This document shows, piece by piece, positions 8,244 through 18,279 of a DNA stretch of 64,000 nt. The stretch comes from Heyndrickxia oleronia (GTDB lineage: Bacteria > Bacillota > Bacilli > Bacillales > Bacillaceae_C), in contig NZ_CP065424.1 in NCBI RefSeq assembly GCF_017809215.1, positions 1,706,001 through 1,770,000 of the forward strand, in the 5' to 3' direction. The notes beneath the pieces were generated by a model that worked only from the letters and a program-made list of their open reading frames with translations, was not told the origin of the DNA and searched no databases. A program made the position numbers and the translations under genes. Within the stretch, counting starts at the first letter, position 1. Every line of letters begins with the position of its first letter.

Positions 8244-9184
8244 CAGAAAGGATGTTGGTGAAGAAAAGGAAAAACTAACAGCTGAACAGAAATTTGAATT
8301 GATCCAATTGGTCATTAAAAATATAACTTAAAGCGGATGGTGAGCTATCTTTGTGAACTAGTTGGTGTCTCTCGATCAGGTTATTATCGTTATTTTTCAG
8401 AAGAAGCACAACTTAATAGACAGGCTCGTGATGAGGGCAGAGAAAAAGTAAAGAAAATCATTTTAAAAGCTTATAATTTTCGTCGTCGTAAGAAAGGCGC
8501 ACGTCAAATCAAGATGACCTTAGAAAATCAGTATCAAATTACATATAACCTAAAACGAATTCGTCGTATCATGAAAAATTCCAAATCATTTGCCCAATTC
8601 GAAAAGCAAACCCATATCGAAGAATGGCAAAAGCAACAAAAGAACATAGAACTTTACCGAACCTATTAAACCGCGAATTTAAGCAAGGAACCGCTAGAAA
8701 AGTATTATTAACAGACATTACATATTTAAGTTATGGAAAAGGAAAACGTGCCTACTTGTCCACTATAAAAGATGCCGAAACCAATGAAATCTTAGCATAT
8801 GAGACATCAGATAAAATCACACTAGATATTGCGTTAAATACATTAAAGAAGTTGAAAAAGACTGGGATAAAGCTGGCCGAAGGCGCATTCATTCACTCAG
8901 ATCAAGGGTTCCACTATACCAACCCCCAATTTCAAAAGATGGTAAAGAAAATGGGACTAGGGCAATCTATGTCACGTCGTGGAAACTGTTGGGATAATGC
9001 CCCACAAGAATCGTTCTTTGGACATTTTAAAGATGAAACGGATTTTAAAACGTGTGAATCATTAGAAGAAGTAAAAAGAGAGGTTCAGAGTTATATGACA
9101 TATTACAATCATTACCGAGGTCAATGGAACTTAAAAAAGATGACACCTGCACAATACAGTCATCATCTTCTTCAAGTTGCCTAG
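8244..9184 (+). pseudogene. IS150-type transposase OrfB, broken by three 1-base deletions
   Basis: The integrase-like DDE parts are present: TDITYL (first Asp), HSDQGFHYTNP (second Asp) and ESFFGHFKDE (Glu), plus the GNCWDNAPQE signature. The reading frame is broken at three A5 tracts: 8270-8274, 8317-8321 and 8574-8578. Adding one A at each restores an uninterrupted OrfB (joins ...KKRKKLTAEQKF, VIKKYNLKRM and RIMKKFQIICP). After all three the frame returns to that entered by the programmed -1 slip from orfA. As it stands only fragments 8337-8669 and 8624-9184 are open. Inactive by inference; sequencing error at homopolymers is the main alternative. Confidence 0.85.
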
Positions 9185-9349
9185 TCTTTTTTTAAATGTC
9201 CTTTACAAAGGGTACACTTTAAATGTCGCTAGGCTTTTTATATGCAAAAAAATTAGTTTATTCCCCCAAACTGCAGGAGATACTAGTTGGTATACAAATC
9301 CGATGGAGCCGCTTTGTACTTCATCAGTTAACATGAAGGAAATTGAATG

Positions 9350-9402
9350 AAAGGGTTACGTAAGCAGAAGAAGGTAGATGATTTCCACTTACGTCCCTTT
9401 TT
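9350..9402 (+). terminator. Hairpin with T-run upstream of lonB
   Basis: AAAGGG-TT-ACGTAAG pairs with CTTACGTCCCTTT (13 pairs, a 2-base bulge, 23-base loop), followed by a T-run. It ends 33 bases before lonB. It may stop read-through from clpX/IS or attenuate lonB. Confidence 0.5.
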
Positions 9403-9435
9403 CCTTCATATAAAAAGCATCTTGGAGGGAATACG

Positions 9436-11103
9436 ATGAGTTGGACAGGGATAGCATTATTTATTCAGTTGTTTTTTGGGGTGATTATAGGATTATATTT
9501 TTGGAACTTGTTAAAGAGCCAAAAAACACAAAAGATTTCTATAGATCGGGAATCACGAAAGGAAATGGAGCAATTGCGAAAGCTTCGTTCCATCAAATTA
9601 ACGGAACCGTTGGCGGAAAAAGTCCGTCCATCTAAATTTGAAGATATTGTCGGACAAGAGGATGGCATTAAATCATTAAAAGCAGCACTTTGTGGTCCAA
9701 ATCCACAACATGTCATTATTTATGGGCCACCGGGTGTAGGGAAAACAGCAGCAGCAAGACTAGTTCTGGAAGAGGCTAAACGCAATGAGAAATCTCCCTT
9801 TAAACAAACTTCTGTATTTATTGAGTTAGATGCAACAACCGCAAGATTTGATGAACGTGGCATAGCCGATCCGCTTATTGGTTCAGTCCATGATCCTATC
9901 TATCAAGGGGCAGGGGCGATGGGACAGGCTGGAATTCCACAACCAAAGCAGGGGGCAGTAACAAATGCACATGGCGGTGTACTTTTTATCGATGAAATTG
10001 GAGAACTACACTCAATTCAAATGAACAAACTATTAAAAGTATTAGAAGATCGTAAGGTATTTCTTGATAGTGCCTACTATAGTGCGGAAAATACTCAAAT
10101 TCCGTCACATATTCATGATATATTCCAAAATGGATTACCAGCAGATTTTCGATTAATTGGTGCAACCACCCGAACTCCTAATGAAATACCTCCAGCTATC
10201 CGTTCTAGATGTATGGAGGTGTTTTTTCGGGATTTAGAACAAGATGAAATTGCTAAGGTAGCAAAAAAAGCCGCGGAAAAAGTTAATCTCACAATTGATA
10301 AATCAGGATTGCAAATTCTTTCCTCCTATGCTCGAAATGGTCGAGAAGCAGTAAATATGGTACAAATTGCAGCAGGATTAGCGATTCAAGAAGAAAGAAA
10401 TGATATAAGTAATACAGATATTGAATGGATCATTCAATCTAGTCAATTAACTCCTAGATTAGAAAGAAAAATTGGCGAGAAATCGAATGTAGGTCTTGTA
10501 AATGGATTAGCAGTCACAGGTCCCAACAGTGGAATTTTACTTGAAATTGAAGTAACAGTTATTCCAGCGAAAGAAAAGGGGACGATAAACATTACTGGTA
10601 TTGTTGAAGAGGAAAGTATTGGGGGACAGGGAAAATCGATCCGAAGAAAGAGTATGGCAAGAGGTTCAATTGAAAATGTCATTACTGTTTTACGAACAAT
10701 GGGGGTACCTGCAGACCAATATGATATTCATGTAAATTTCCCAGGAGGAATACCAATCGATGGTCCATCTGCAGGAATTGCGATGGCTACTGGGATATAT
10801 TCAGCTATCTATAAAATTCCTGTTGATCATTCAATTGCTATGACAGGAGAAATAAGCATACATGGAAATGTCAAGCCTGTTGGAGGCGTATTCGCTAAGG
10901 TGAAGGCGGCAAAACAAGCAGGAGTAAAAACAGTGATTATTCCTGAAGAAAACATGCAATCCATTTTAAATGAAATTGAAGGTATTACAATTATTCCTAT
11001 ACGTGAATTTGAAAGTGCGATTAAAATTGCTTTAATCCATCGTTTTGAGGAGGAGTCACCATTAAAGACGTCATTAGAAGCGATGGATAAAAAAAGCGTT
11101 TAA
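9436..11103 (+). CDS. lonB: LonB, membrane-anchored ATP-dependent serine protease
   Basis: 555 residues. One N-terminal transmembrane helix (residues 4-24, IALFIQLFFGVIIGLYFWNL) is followed by an AAA+ domain (Walker [13 protein letters not shown] near 96, Walker B VLFIDEIGEL) and a C-terminal Lon (S16) protease domain with the catalytic Ser in DGPSAGIAMATG near 444. It lacks the large N domain of LonA. In B. subtilis lonB is made in the developing forespore; the promoter here was not resolved. ATG 9436 follows TTGGAGGG. It sits just upstream of lonA, as in B. subtilis. Confidence 0.95.
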   Translation: MSWTGIALFIQLFFGVIIGLYFWNLLKSQKTQKISIDRESRKEMEQLRKLRSIKLTEPLAEKVRPSKFEDIVGQEDGIKSLKAALCGPNPQHVIIYGPPGVGKTAAARLVLEEAKRNEKSPFKQTSVFIELDATTARFDERGIADPLIGSVHDPIYQGAGAMGQAGIPQPKQGAVTNAHGGVLFIDEIGELHSIQMNKLLKVLEDRKVFLDSAYYSAENTQIPSHIHDIFQNGLPADFRLIGATTRTPNEIPPAIRSRCMEVFFRDLEQDEIAKVAKKAAEKVNLTIDKSGLQILSSYARNGREAVNMVQIAAGLAIQEERNDISNTDIEWIIQSSQLTPRLERKIGEKSNVGLVNGLAVTGPNSGILLEIEVTVIPAKEKGTINITGIVEEESIGGQGKSIRRKSMARGSIENVITVLRTMGVPADQYDIHVNFPGGIPIDGPSAGIAMATGIYSAIYKIPVDHSIAMTGEISIHGNVKPVGGVFAKVKAAKQAGVKTVIIPEENMQSILNEIEGITIIPIREFESAIKIALIHRFEEESPLKTSLEAMDKKSV

Positions 11104-11113
11104 TTCATATAAA

Positions 11114-11154
11114 GGGTGACCAATACGCAATAAATGTGCGTTTAAAGGTCACCC
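11114..11154 (+). other. Nested inverted repeat between lonB and lonA
   Basis: GGGTGACC pairs with GGTCACCC, and inside it ACGCA pairs with TGCGT. No T-run follows, so it may be a decayed terminator, an mRNA-stabilising hairpin or a protein site. It precedes the lonA promoter by 45 bases. Confidence 0.45.
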
Positions 11155-11198
11155 CATTAGAAGATTTGAATAGGATAAGAATGATATGTTCTTTAAAA

Positions 11199-11227
11199 TG
11201 GACACGATTATTTAAATACGTTAGAAT
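11199..11227 (+). promoter_or_regulatory. SigA-type promoter for lonA
   Basis: TGGACA, 17 bases, TAGAAT, 60 bases before the lonA TTG. One mismatch in each hexamer. No CtsR or CIRCE heat-shock operator is evident. Confidence 0.5.
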
Positions 11228-11286
11228 TGTAAAAAGATTCACCTAGTGAGTGGAAAGAATGCAATGGTTTATGGAGGTGCACTAAT

Positions 11287-13611
11287 TTGCCAAAGAAAAA
11301 AGAACACACTGTTCCTCTGCTACCACTGCGAGGATTGCTTGTGTACCCTACAATGGTCCTTCATTTAGATGTGGGGCGTGAACATTCTGTTCAAGCTTTA
11401 GAACAATCTATGATGAACGATCACTTAATTTTTTTGACGACTCAAAAAGATGATTCAATAAATGAACCAAATGAAGAGGATCTATACCGTATGGGGACAC
11501 TTACAAAGGTTAAGCAAATGCTTAAATTACCTAATGGAACTATACGAGTACTGGTAGAAGGATTATATCGAGCGGAAATTCAACATTTCTATGATGAAAA
11601 TAATTATTATGCTGTTTCACTAAAAACATATGAGCAAAATGATACTAGTGATGTAGAAATGATTGCTTTGATGAGAACCATGCTTGAGTACTTTGAACAA
11701 TACATAAAGCTATCTAAAAAAATCTCAGCAGAAACATTTGAAACAGTTTCTGATATTGAAGAGCCAGGTAGAATGGCCGATATTATTGCTTCACATCTAC
11801 CTCTAAAATTATCTCAAAAACAGGAAGTCCTTGAAACCGTTGATATTAAAGCGCGTTTAAACAAAGTAATTGAAATTATTCATAATGAAAAAGAAGTATT
11901 AAACTTAGAAAAGAAGATTGGTCAACGTGTCAAAAAGTCAATGGAGCGTACACAAAAGGAATATTATTTACGTGAACAAATGAAAGCCATTCAAAAAGAA
12001 CTAGGTGATAAAGAAGGGAAAACCGGTGAGGTAGCAGAATTTACGGAGAAAATTGAGAAATCCGGTATGCCTGAACATGTGAAGAAAACAGCGCTTAAAG
12101 AGCTAGACCGATATGAAAAGGTGCCTTCAAGCTCTGCTGAAAGCTCAGTCATACGTAATTATATTGACTGGTTAATTTCTCTTCCGTGGTCTAATGCGAC
12201 AGAAGACGATTTAGATATTTCAAAGGCTGAAGAGATTTTAAATCGAGAGCATTATGGTCTTGATAAAGTAAAGGAACGTGTACTTGAGTATTTAGCTGTG
12301 CAGAAATTAACTCAATCCTTAAAAGGGCCAATCCTTTGTCTAGCCGGACCTCCTGGGGTCGGTAAAACAAGTCTTGCACGTTCTGTTGCAGAATCCTTAG
12401 GAAGAAAATTTGTTCGTATTTCTCTAGGTGGAGTAAGAGATGAGTCTGAGATTCGAGGTCATCGTAGAACATATGTTGGTGCTATGCCTGGGAGAATCAT
12501 TCAAGGGATGAAGAAAGCAGGTACAATCAATCCAGTCTTTTTATTAGATGAAATTGATAAAATGTCTAATGATTTTCGTGGTGACCCTTCTGCAGCTATG
12601 CTAGAGGTATTAGATCCAGAACAAAACCATAGCTTTAGTGATCATTATATTGAAGAAACATATGACTTATCGAAGGTCATGTTTATTACAACGGCTAATG
12701 ATTTGTCTTCTATACCTGGACCTCTCCGTGATAGAATGGAAATTATTTCCATACCTGGTTATACGGAATTGGAAAAAATTCATATTGCAAAGGATCATTT
12801 ACTACAAAAGGAAATGAACGAACATGGTTTGACAAAGGGTCAATTGCAAGTGAGGGATGAAGCATTTCAAAAAATTGTTCGTTACTATACACGTGAAGCA
12901 GGAGTTAGAAGTTTAGAAAGAGAAATCGCATCGATTTGCAGAAAAACAGCAAAAATTATTGTTTCGTCAGAAAGAAAACGTGTAATCGTGACCGACAAAA
13001 ATATTGAAGAATATTTAGGAAAGACAAGATATCACTACGGTCAGGCAGAAATAGAGGATCAAGTCGGTGTAGCGACAGGATTAGCATATACGACGGTAGG
13101 TGGTGACACCTTACAAATAGAGGTTTCTCTTTCTCCTGGTAAAGGCAAGCTTGTGTTGACAGGAAAATTAGGAGATGTAATGAAGGAATCTGCACAAACT
13201 GCCTTAAGTTTCGTTCGATCAAAAGCAATCGAATTTAAGCTAGAAGAAGATTTCTATGAAAAATATGATATACACATCCATGTACCTGAAGGTGCTGTTC
13301 CAAAAGATGGACCTTCGGCAGGGATAACAATCGCAACAGCTTTAACCTCTGCTTTAACAGGAATACCGATTCGTAAAGAAGTGGGTATGACAGGAGAAAT
13401 TACTTTAAGAGGGAGAGTTTTACCGATTGGTGGCTTGAAGGAAAAAACTTTAAGTGCACATCGTGCTGGACTTACAACGATTATTTTACCAAAAGACAAT
13501 GAAAAGGACATTGATGACATTCCAGAAAGCGTTAGAGGGGATCTTAAATTAATTCCTGTTTCAAATATGAATGAAGTCTTAAAGGTAGCATTAGCAGGTG
13601 AATTGAAATGA
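11287..13611 (+). CDS. lonA: LonA, ATP-dependent protease La
   Basis: 774 residues in the normal order: substrate-binding N domain ([19 protein letters not shown]), coiled-coil linker, AAA+ module with Walker [14 protein letters not shown] near 355 and Walker [11 protein letters not shown], and the S16 protease domain with catalytic Ser in PKDGPSAGI near 677 and the Lys about 43 residues later. It is a cytosolic hexamer that degrades misfolded and regulatory proteins. The start is TTG 11287 after TGGAGGTG. The end overlaps ysxC by four bases (ATGA), so the two are translated together. Confidence 0.98.
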   Translation: MPKKKEHTVPLLPLRGLLVYPTMVLHLDVGREHSVQALEQSMMNDHLIFLTTQKDDSINEPNEEDLYRMGTLTKVKQMLKLPNGTIRVLVEGLYRAEIQHFYDENNYYAVSLKTYEQNDTSDVEMIALMRTMLEYFEQYIKLSKKISAETFETVSDIEEPGRMADIIASHLPLKLSQKQEVLETVDIKARLNKVIEIIHNEKEVLNLEKKIGQRVKKSMERTQKEYYLREQMKAIQKELGDKEGKTGEVAEFTEKIEKSGMPEHVKKTALKELDRYEKVPSSSAESSVIRNYIDWLISLPWSNATEDDLDISKAEEILNREHYGLDKVKERVLEYLAVQKLTQSLKGPILCLAGPPGVGKTSLARSVAESLGRKFVRISLGGVRDESEIRGHRRTYVGAMPGRIIQGMKKAGTINPVFLLDEIDKMSNDFRGDPSAAMLEVLDPEQNHSFSDHYIEETYDLSKVMFITTANDLSSIPGPLRDRMEIISIPGYTELEKIHIAKDHLLQKEMNEHGLTKGQLQVRDEAFQKIVRYYTREAGVRSLEREIASICRKTAKIIVSSERKRVIVTDKNIEEYLGKTRYHYGQAEIEDQVGVATGLAYTTVGGDTLQIEVSLSPGKGKLVLTGKLGDVMKESAQTALSFVRSKAIEFKLEEDFYEKYDIHIHVPEGAVPKDGPSAGITIATALTSALTGIPIRKEVGMTGEITLRGRVLPIGGLKEKTLSAHRAGLTTIILPKDNEKDIDDIPESVRGDLKLIPVSNMNEVLKVALAGELK

Positions 13612-14189
13612 AAGTAAATCAAGCTGAATTAGTTATTAGCGCAGTTAGACAAGAGCAGTATCCAGATGAACGTATTCCTGAGTTTGCGCTTGCAGGACGT
13701 TCAAATGTAGGGAAATCATCATTTATTAATAAAATGATCAACAGAAAGGCTCTTGCAAGAACATCATCTAAACCAGGAAAAACTCAAACCTTGAATTTTT
13801 ATAAAATTGAAGATAGCTTATTTTTTGTAGATGTTCCTGGCTATGGCTTTGCGAGAGTTTCCAAAAAAGAACGAGAAGCATGGGGGAAAATGATTGAGAC
13901 TTATATAACGACACGTGAACAATTATGTGCCGTACTTCTTATCGTTGATTTACGACATCCTCCAACAAAAGATGATATATTAATGTATGACTTTTTAAAA
14001 CATTATCAAATCCCTTGTTTGGTCATTGCAACAAAAGCAGACAAGATTCCTAAGGGGAAATGGCAAAAGCATTTAAAAATTACTAAAGAAACCCTAAATT
14101 TTGATCCGGAAGATGAAATTGTCCTTTTTTCATCAGAAACCGGTGAAGGCAAAGATAAGATATGGGGTATTCTAAATAAATGGATGTAA
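13608..14189 (+). CDS. ysxC: Ribosome biogenesis GTPase YsxC/EngB
   Basis: 193-residue TRAFAC GTPase required for a late step of 50S subunit assembly. The G motifs are clear: G1 GRSNVGKSS (residue 31), G2 [11 protein letters not shown]3 DVPGYG, G4 ATKAD, and G5 FSSETGEG. It starts within the lonA stop codon (ATGA), the arrangement conserved in Bacillus. A long bidirectional hairpin follows immediately. Confidence 0.97.
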   Translation: MKVNQAELVISAVRQEQYPDERIPEFALAGRSNVGKSSFINKMINRKALARTSSKPGKTQTLNFYKIEDSLFFVDVPGYGFARVSKKEREAWGKMIETYITTREQLCAVLLIVDLRHPPTKDDILMYDFLKHYQIPCLVIATKADKIPKGKWQKHLKITKETLNFDPEDEIVLFSSETGEGKDKIWGILNKWM

Positions 14190-14274
14190 AAAAGACCTTC
14201 AAGTGGTATGCCCCCCAAAAATTAGAACAATCCATTCTAACTTTTGGGGCACAGCATAACACGAAGGTCTTTTT
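14188..14274. terminator. Large bidirectional terminator after lonA-ysxC
   Basis: Outer arms AAAAAAGACCTTC and GAAGGTCTTTTT enclose a second strong hairpin (GCCCC..AAAA..TTAGAA with TTCTAA..TTTT..GGGGC). The first bases overlap the ysxC stop codon. T-rich on both strands, so it can serve both ysxC and the minus-strand gene at 14392-14877. Confidence 0.85.
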
Positions 14275-14278
14275 ATTT

Positions 14279-14394
14279 GGCTCTTATCTCAAACATTATA
14301 GCTATTTTAAGTGAAGTTTTATCAATAATAAGAGTGTAGACTGTAACTCCTTTATTGAGAAAAGGACGATGAATTTTACAAAAACAGCTTTTTA
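14279..14394. repeat. Dispersed intergenic repeat, copy A
   Basis: Starts GGCTCTTATCTCAAACATT and ends AAAACAGCTTTTTAT, with TTGAGAAAAG internally complementary to the start. A related copy lies at 61309-61469. It touches the stop codon of the minus-strand gene at 14392. Likely a non-autonomous repeat; identity not searched. Confidence 0.55.
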
Positions 14395-14877
14395 TTTTCG
14401 TTTAAAAAATAATAGATATATTCCGAGAATGATTAAAAGAAATGGCCAAAGATTGATGATATTCCCTGCTTTATTTTCCAATAAGCCTAACCATTGAAGT
14501 ACTTCATTATAGAATAAAAGAATAATAGAAATAATTAAAAATAAAACACCATGAAATAAACCATTCCCTGTCCTTTGATAACGTAATAAAAAGCCTAAAG
14601 AAATGATTAAAATGAAGATTCCTATGTGATCTGGCCATATGGATAATCGATTAACAATGTGAAAATGAATACCAAAACCTGTTAAGATGACGCCAGGTAA
14701 TATGGCTTCATAATCTTTTCCTCCATAGCCTTGTCCTAAAAATGCGATTCCTACAATAATAAGAAGGGTTGGCCAAGTAAGATATTCCTTCAATATGTCA
14801 ATTTGACTATGTTCTAAATAAAAATATAAACCAAACCCCAATAAAATCAATCCAGGAAAGATTTTTTGGTTTTTCAT
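14392..14877 (-). CDS. Small multi-pass membrane protein (LiaF/DUF5668-like), ysxD position
   Basis: 161 residues, almost entirely hydrophobic, with about five predicted membrane helices (FPGLILLGFGLYFYL, WPTLLIIVGIAFL, a third near residue 62, IGIFILIISLGFLL, and WPFLLIILGIYLLFF). The repeating 'P-LI-LGI' pattern resembles the LiaI/LiaF transmembrane module. It occupies the place of B. subtilis ysxD between ysxC and hemA, but its role is unknown. It is transcribed against its neighbours from the hemA upstream region. ATG 14877 follows a minus-strand AAAGCAGG. No soluble domain is seen. Confidence 0.7.
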   Translation of the reverse strand: MKNQKIFPGLILLGFGLYFYLEHSQIDILKEYLTWPTLLIIVGIAFLGQGYGGKDYEAILPGVILTGFGIHFHIVNRLSIWPDHIGIFILIISLGFLLRYQRTGNGLFHGVLFLIISIILLFYNEVLQWLGLLENKAGNIINLWPFLLIILGIYLLFFKRK

Positions 14878-14951
14878 AATTAACCTGCTTTCGTTTCATT
14901 TACTTGATTCTAAGCTTATTTTTTGATACTGTACATATGGACTATGATTAA

Positions 14952-14966
14952 TTATTACTAATATAA
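14952..14966. promoter_or_regulatory. Possible PerR-type box upstream of hemA
   Basis: TTATTACTAATATAA matches 11 of the 14 specified positions of the Per box TTATAATnATTATAA. The B. subtilis hemA operon belongs to the PerR regulon, which makes the match worth noting, but it lies about 50 bases upstream of the -10 and the region is AT-rich. Weak call. Confidence 0.3.
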
Positions 14967-15017
14967 CATAGGTTTCATTTTCTTTTCACATTTAATAAAA
15001 GAATAGGAAAATGGACA

Positions 15018-15026
15018 TGATATAAT
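15018..15026 (+). promoter_or_regulatory. Extended -10 promoter of the hem operon
   Basis: TGATATAAT is a perfect extended -10 (TGnTATAAT), 52 bases before the hemA ATG. No good -35 is seen, as is common for extended -10 promoters. Confidence 0.55.
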
Positions 15027-15078
15027 AGAAAATATAAGGTTCATTAGTTGTCAAATTTTTTTGGGGGTGCCATTTTTT

Positions 15079-16407
15079 ATGTACATCATAGCTGTTGGTT
15101 TAAATTATAAAACAGCCCCTGTAGAGATACGTGAAAGGCTGTCCTTTAATGAGGCGGATTTATCGGCTGCTACGACAGCATTAAAAAATAAAAAAAGCAT
15201 TTTGGAAAATGTAATTGTTTCAACATGTAATCGAACAGAGGTTTATGCGGTTGTTGATCAACTGCATACAGGACGTTATTATATTAAAGATTTTCTCTCA
15301 GAATGGTTTCAAATTGATAAAGAGGAATTTACCCCTTACTTGTTTTTCTATGAACAGGATGGGGCGATTGAACATTTGTTTAAAGTTATTTGTGGATTGA
15401 ATTCCATGGTTCTTGGTGAAACACAAATTCTAGGTCAAGTGAAGAACAGCTTCTTTATGAGTCAAGAAGTATCAGCAACTGGAACGATTTTTAATCACTT
15501 ATTCAAAGAAGCGATTACTTTAGCTAAAAAGGCGCATTCTGAAACAGAAATTGGATCTAATGCTGTTTCTGTAAGCTATGCTGCAGTGGAGTTAGCTAAA
15601 AAGGTACTTGGTGATTTGAAAAATAAACATGTGTTAGTTGTTGGTGCCGGTAAGATGGGCAAGCTAGCGATTGAAAACCTATATGGCAGTGGAGCAACCA
15701 AGGTTTCCGTTATTAATCGGACATTTGAAAAAGCACAAGATCTAGCACAACAATTTAATGGGCAAGCTAAAACATTGCAGGAACTTCAATGTGCAATAGT
15801 TGAAGCAGACATTTTAATTAGCTCTACTGGTTCAAAAGATTATGTTATAACGAAGGATATGATGCTAGCGATTGAAAGGATGAGAAAGGGACGTCCTTTA
15901 TTTATGGTTGATATTGCAGTACCACGTGACTTAGATCCTAGTATAGCTGATCTTGATAGTGTATTTTTATATGATATCGATGATTTAGAAGGTATTGTTG
16001 AAGCTAACCTTGCGGAAAGAAAAAAAGCTGCTGAAAATATCATGCTCATGATAGAGGAAGAAATTGTTCGTTTCAATGAATGGGTAAATATGCTAGGGGT
16101 AGTACCAGTTATTACTACTTTACGTGAAAAAGCCCTATCTATTCAGAAAGAGACAATGATGAGCATTGAAAGAAAAATGCCAAATTTAACTGAACGTGAA
16201 CGGAAAATATTAAATAAACATACAAAGAGCATTGTTAATCAATTATTAAAGGACCCTGTTGCCCAGGCAAAGGAAATAGCAGCTCAACCAAATGCTGCCG
16301 AACAATTAGAGTTGTTTAAGAAAATCTTTAATATTGATGAACAACCAGAACAAATGGAAGAAAAAAGTCAAAGTACTTCACTAAAATGGAATGTTCAGCC
16401 TGTATAA
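15079..16407 (+). CDS. hemA: Glutamyl-tRNA reductase
   Basis: NADPH-dependent reduction of glutamyl-tRNA(Glu) to glutamate-1-semialdehyde, the first committed step of tetrapyrrole synthesis. The catalytic Cys is in [10 protein letters not shown] (near residue 48), the substrate loop in [16 protein letters not shown], and the NADPH-binding fold in [10 protein letters not shown] near 184. The C-terminal helical dimerisation domain is complete. ATG 15079 ([14 protein letters not shown]) matches the family N-terminus; the frame is open upstream to 15061. GGGGGTG lies 10 bases before it. It is the first gene of hemA-X-C-D-B-L. Confidence 0.97.
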   Translation: MYIIAVGLNYKTAPVEIRERLSFNEADLSAATTALKNKKSILENVIVSTCNRTEVYAVVDQLHTGRYYIKDFLSEWFQIDKEEFTPYLFFYEQDGAIEHLFKVICGLNSMVLGETQILGQVKNSFFMSQEVSATGTIFNHLFKEAITLAKKAHSETEIGSNAVSVSYAAVELAKKVLGDLKNKHVLVVGAGKMGKLAIENLYGSGATKVSVINRTFEKAQDLAQQFNGQAKTLQELQCAIVEADILISSTGSKDYVITKDMMLAIERMRKGRPLFMVDIAVPRDLDPSIADLDSVFLYDIDDLEGIVEANLAERKKAAENIMLMIEEEIVRFNEWVNMLGVVPVITTLREKALSIQKETMMSIERKMPNLTERERKILNKHTKSIVNQLLKDPVAQAKEIAAQPNAAEQLELFKKIFNIDEQPEQMEEKSQSTSLKWNVQPV

Positions 16408-16436
16408 AGCAGCAACCATTATTTTTGTAAGTGATA

Positions 16437-16463
16437 GGTAAGGGGAAGGACTCGTCCCTTACC
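16437..16463 (+). terminator. Hairpin between hemA and hemX
   Basis: GGTAAGGG and CCCTTACC form a perfect 8-bp stem followed by a T-rich but interrupted tract. It could attenuate the distal hem genes or stabilise the hemA message. Confidence 0.45.
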
Positions 16464-16502
16464 AATCTCTTATTCTTTTCTTGAGAAAGGTTGAATTTTC
16501 TT

Positions 16503-17336
16503 ATGTTTGATATGGTTATGTCGAGGCTTCATGAAGTAATGATTGTATTATATGCGATTAGTATCCTTTTATATTTTAATGATTTTCAACATCAAAATCA
16601 GAAGGCGAACAAGCTCGCTTATTGGTTACTTGCAATTGTTTGGTCTCTTCAAACAATTTTTTTGTTTATGTACGTATTTCGAACAGGAAGATTCCCTGTC
16701 CTTTCATTATTTGAGGGGATTTATTTCTATGCATGGGTATTACTAACCTTATCACTTATAATAAATAAAATATTAAGAGTAGATTTTACAGTTTTCTTTA
16801 CGAATATTATTGGTTTTATTTTTATGGCAATACATACATTTGCACCTGTACATACACAGAGTACGGCAGTTTCAGAAAGATTAGTATCTGAATTATTATT
16901 TATTCATATAACAATGGCTATTCTATCTTATGCGGCATTTTCGTTTTCATTTGTTTTTTCGTCTCTCTATTTACTTCAGTATAAGTTGCTGAAGCAAAAA
17001 AAATGGGGCCACAGGCTATGGAGATTAAATGATTTATCTAAGCTTGAAAAGATGTCATACGTATTAAATGTTATTGGTGTTCCTATGCTTATATTGAGTT
17101 TGATTTTAGGACTCCAGTGGGCATTTATTAAACTATCCGTATTTCATTGGTATGATTCAAAAATTATTGGATCATTTATTATCCTGATTATATACAGTCT
17201 TATTCTTTATTTAAGAGAGCGGAGGAATATGTTTGGAAAATCCATTGCACTTTGGAATATCGCAGCATTTCTTGTAGTACTTATCAATTTCTTTTTAGTT
17301 AGCCGATTATCCGCGTTTCATTTTTGGTATTCATAG
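16503..17336 (+). CDS. hemX: HemX, membrane protein lowering HemA level; cytochrome c assembly-like
   Basis: About 277 residues with eight or so hydrophobic helices and the CcmC/CcsA-like fold of the cytochrome c assembly family. In B. subtilis HemX reduces the cellular amount of HemA, probably as part of heme feedback. Conserved His residues lie near transmembrane segments (LFIHITMAILSYA, KLSVFHWYDSK). The start is uncertain: TTG 16491 sits directly on the AAAGG site, so ATG 16503 is chosen. It ends 12 bases before hemC. Confidence 0.9.
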   Translation: MFDMVMSRLHEVMIVLYAISILLYFNDFQHQNQKANKLAYWLLAIVWSLQTIFLFMYVFRTGRFPVLSLFEGIYFYAWVLLTLSLIINKILRVDFTVFFTNIIGFIFMAIHTFAPVHTQSTAVSERLVSELLFIHITMAILSYAAFSFSFVFSSLYLLQYKLLKQKKWGHRLWRLNDLSKLEKMSYVLNVIGVPMLILSLILGLQWAFIKLSVFHWYDSKIIGSFIILIIYSLILYLRERRNMFGKSIALWNIAAFLVVLINFFLVSRLSAFHFWYS

Positions 17337-17348
17337 GAGGATTACATA

Positions 17349-18278
17349 ATGAGGAAAATTATTATTGGATCACGTAGAAGTAAGTTAGCATTAACGCAAA
17401 CCAATTGGGTAGCAGATCAATTAAAGAAACTAGGTGTCCCTTTTGAATTTGAAGTAAAGGAAATTGTAACAAAAGGAGATCGAATCCTTGATGTTACTTT
17501 ATCAAAGGTTGGTGGAAAGGGACTTTTTGTCAAGGAAATTGAACAAGCATTATTGAATAAAGAAATTGATATGGCAGTTCACAGCATGAAAGATATGCCA
17601 GCAGTTTTACCTCAAGGTCTTACCATCGGCTGTATTCCGCATCGTGAAGACCACCGTGACGTATTAATTTCCAAAGGTCATATGACATTAAGGGATTTAC
17701 CGAAAGGTGCAAAGGTAGGGACAAGTAGTCTACGTCGAAGTGCTCAAATACTAGCTGAGCGTCCGGATTTAGAAATCAAATGGATCCGTGGAAATATTGA
17801 TACGCGATTAGCTAAGTTAGAGACAGATGAATATGATGCCATTATTTTGGCCGCAGCAGGTCTATCTCGTATGGGATGGAGTAGTGATGTTGTAACTGAA
17901 TACTTAGAGCCTGAGGTTTGTCTTCCTGCTGTAGGTCAAGGAGCATTAGCTATCGAGTGTCGTGAAGATGACAAAGAATTGCTCGATGAATTATTAAAGC
18001 TAACATCTAAGGAAACAAAGGAAACAGTAACAGCAGAACGGGCATTTCTTCATAAAATGGAGGGTGGCTGTCAAGTTCCGATTGCTGGTTATGCAACAAT
18101 TACCGATAATGCTCAAATTTCTTTAACTGCACTAGTTGCGGATCCTAATGGAAAAATCATATATAAAGAAACGGTTATGGGCGAAGACCCGGTCATTGTT
18201 GGAGAAAAGGCAGCTGCAATTCTTACAGAACAAGGCGCAAAACAATTAATTGATCGAGTTAAGCAGGAGCAAGAGTAA
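17349..18278 (+). CDS. hemC: Porphobilinogen deaminase (hydroxymethylbilane synthase)
   Basis: Joins four porphobilinogens into hydroxymethylbilane. 309 residues. [18 protein letters not shown] is the N-terminal signature, [11 protein letters not shown] near residue 78 holds the active-site Asp, and the dipyrromethane cofactor Cys is in [13 protein letters not shown] near 241. It starts after TAGGAGG, 12 bases from hemX. hemD begins one base after its stop. Confidence 0.98.
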   Translation: MRKIIIGSRRSKLALTQTNWVADQLKKLGVPFEFEVKEIVTKGDRILDVTLSKVGGKGLFVKEIEQALLNKEIDMAVHSMKDMPAVLPQGLTIGCIPHREDHRDVLISKGHMTLRDLPKGAKVGTSSLRRSAQILAERPDLEIKWIRGNIDTRLAKLETDEYDAIILAAAGLSRMGWSSDVVTEYLEPEVCLPAVGQGALAIECREDDKELLDELLKLTSKETKETVTAERAFLHKMEGGCQVPIAGYATITDNAQISLTALVADPNGKIIYKETVMGEDPVIVGEKAAAILTEQGAKQLIDRVKQEQE

Positions 18279-18279
18279 G

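Larger units (their letters stand above)
7759..9221 (+). mobile_element. IS3-family (IS150-type) insertion sequence, 1463 bp
   Basis: Imperfect terminal inverted repeats: the left end starts TAAAATGTACCC and the right end finishes GGGTACACTTTA. The similarity continues inward through GGACA and an A7/T7 run over about 40 bases. A 3-bp direct repeat AAT flanks it (7756-7758 and 9222-9224), the usual size for this group. It carries an orfA/orfB pair in the standard order. orfB has three frameshifts, so this copy probably cannot transpose by itself. It separates clpX from lonB, which are adjacent in B. subtilis. Confidence 0.88.
7741..9239 (+). terminator. clpX terminator, interrupted in its loop by an IS
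   Basis: Left arm AAAAAGCCTAGCG (7741-7753) and right arm CGCTAGGCTTTTT (9227-9239) are perfectly complementary over 13 bp. Removing the IS and one AAT duplicate restores a 7-base loop (TAAATGT) and a typical terminator 4 bases after the clpX stop. With the IS present the arms are about 1.47 kb apart and the terminator is probably non-functional unless the IS ends contribute. Confidence 0.8.

Noticed and set aside
8337..8669. Separate small genes in the IS (8337-8669 and 8624-9184)
   Set aside because: They are pieces of one orfB; three single-A insertions join them and the 8244-8336 segment into one transposase.
7759..9221. IS interrupting clpX or lonB coding sequence
   Set aside because: Both genes are complete; the insertion is in the terminator loop 22 bases after the clpX stop.
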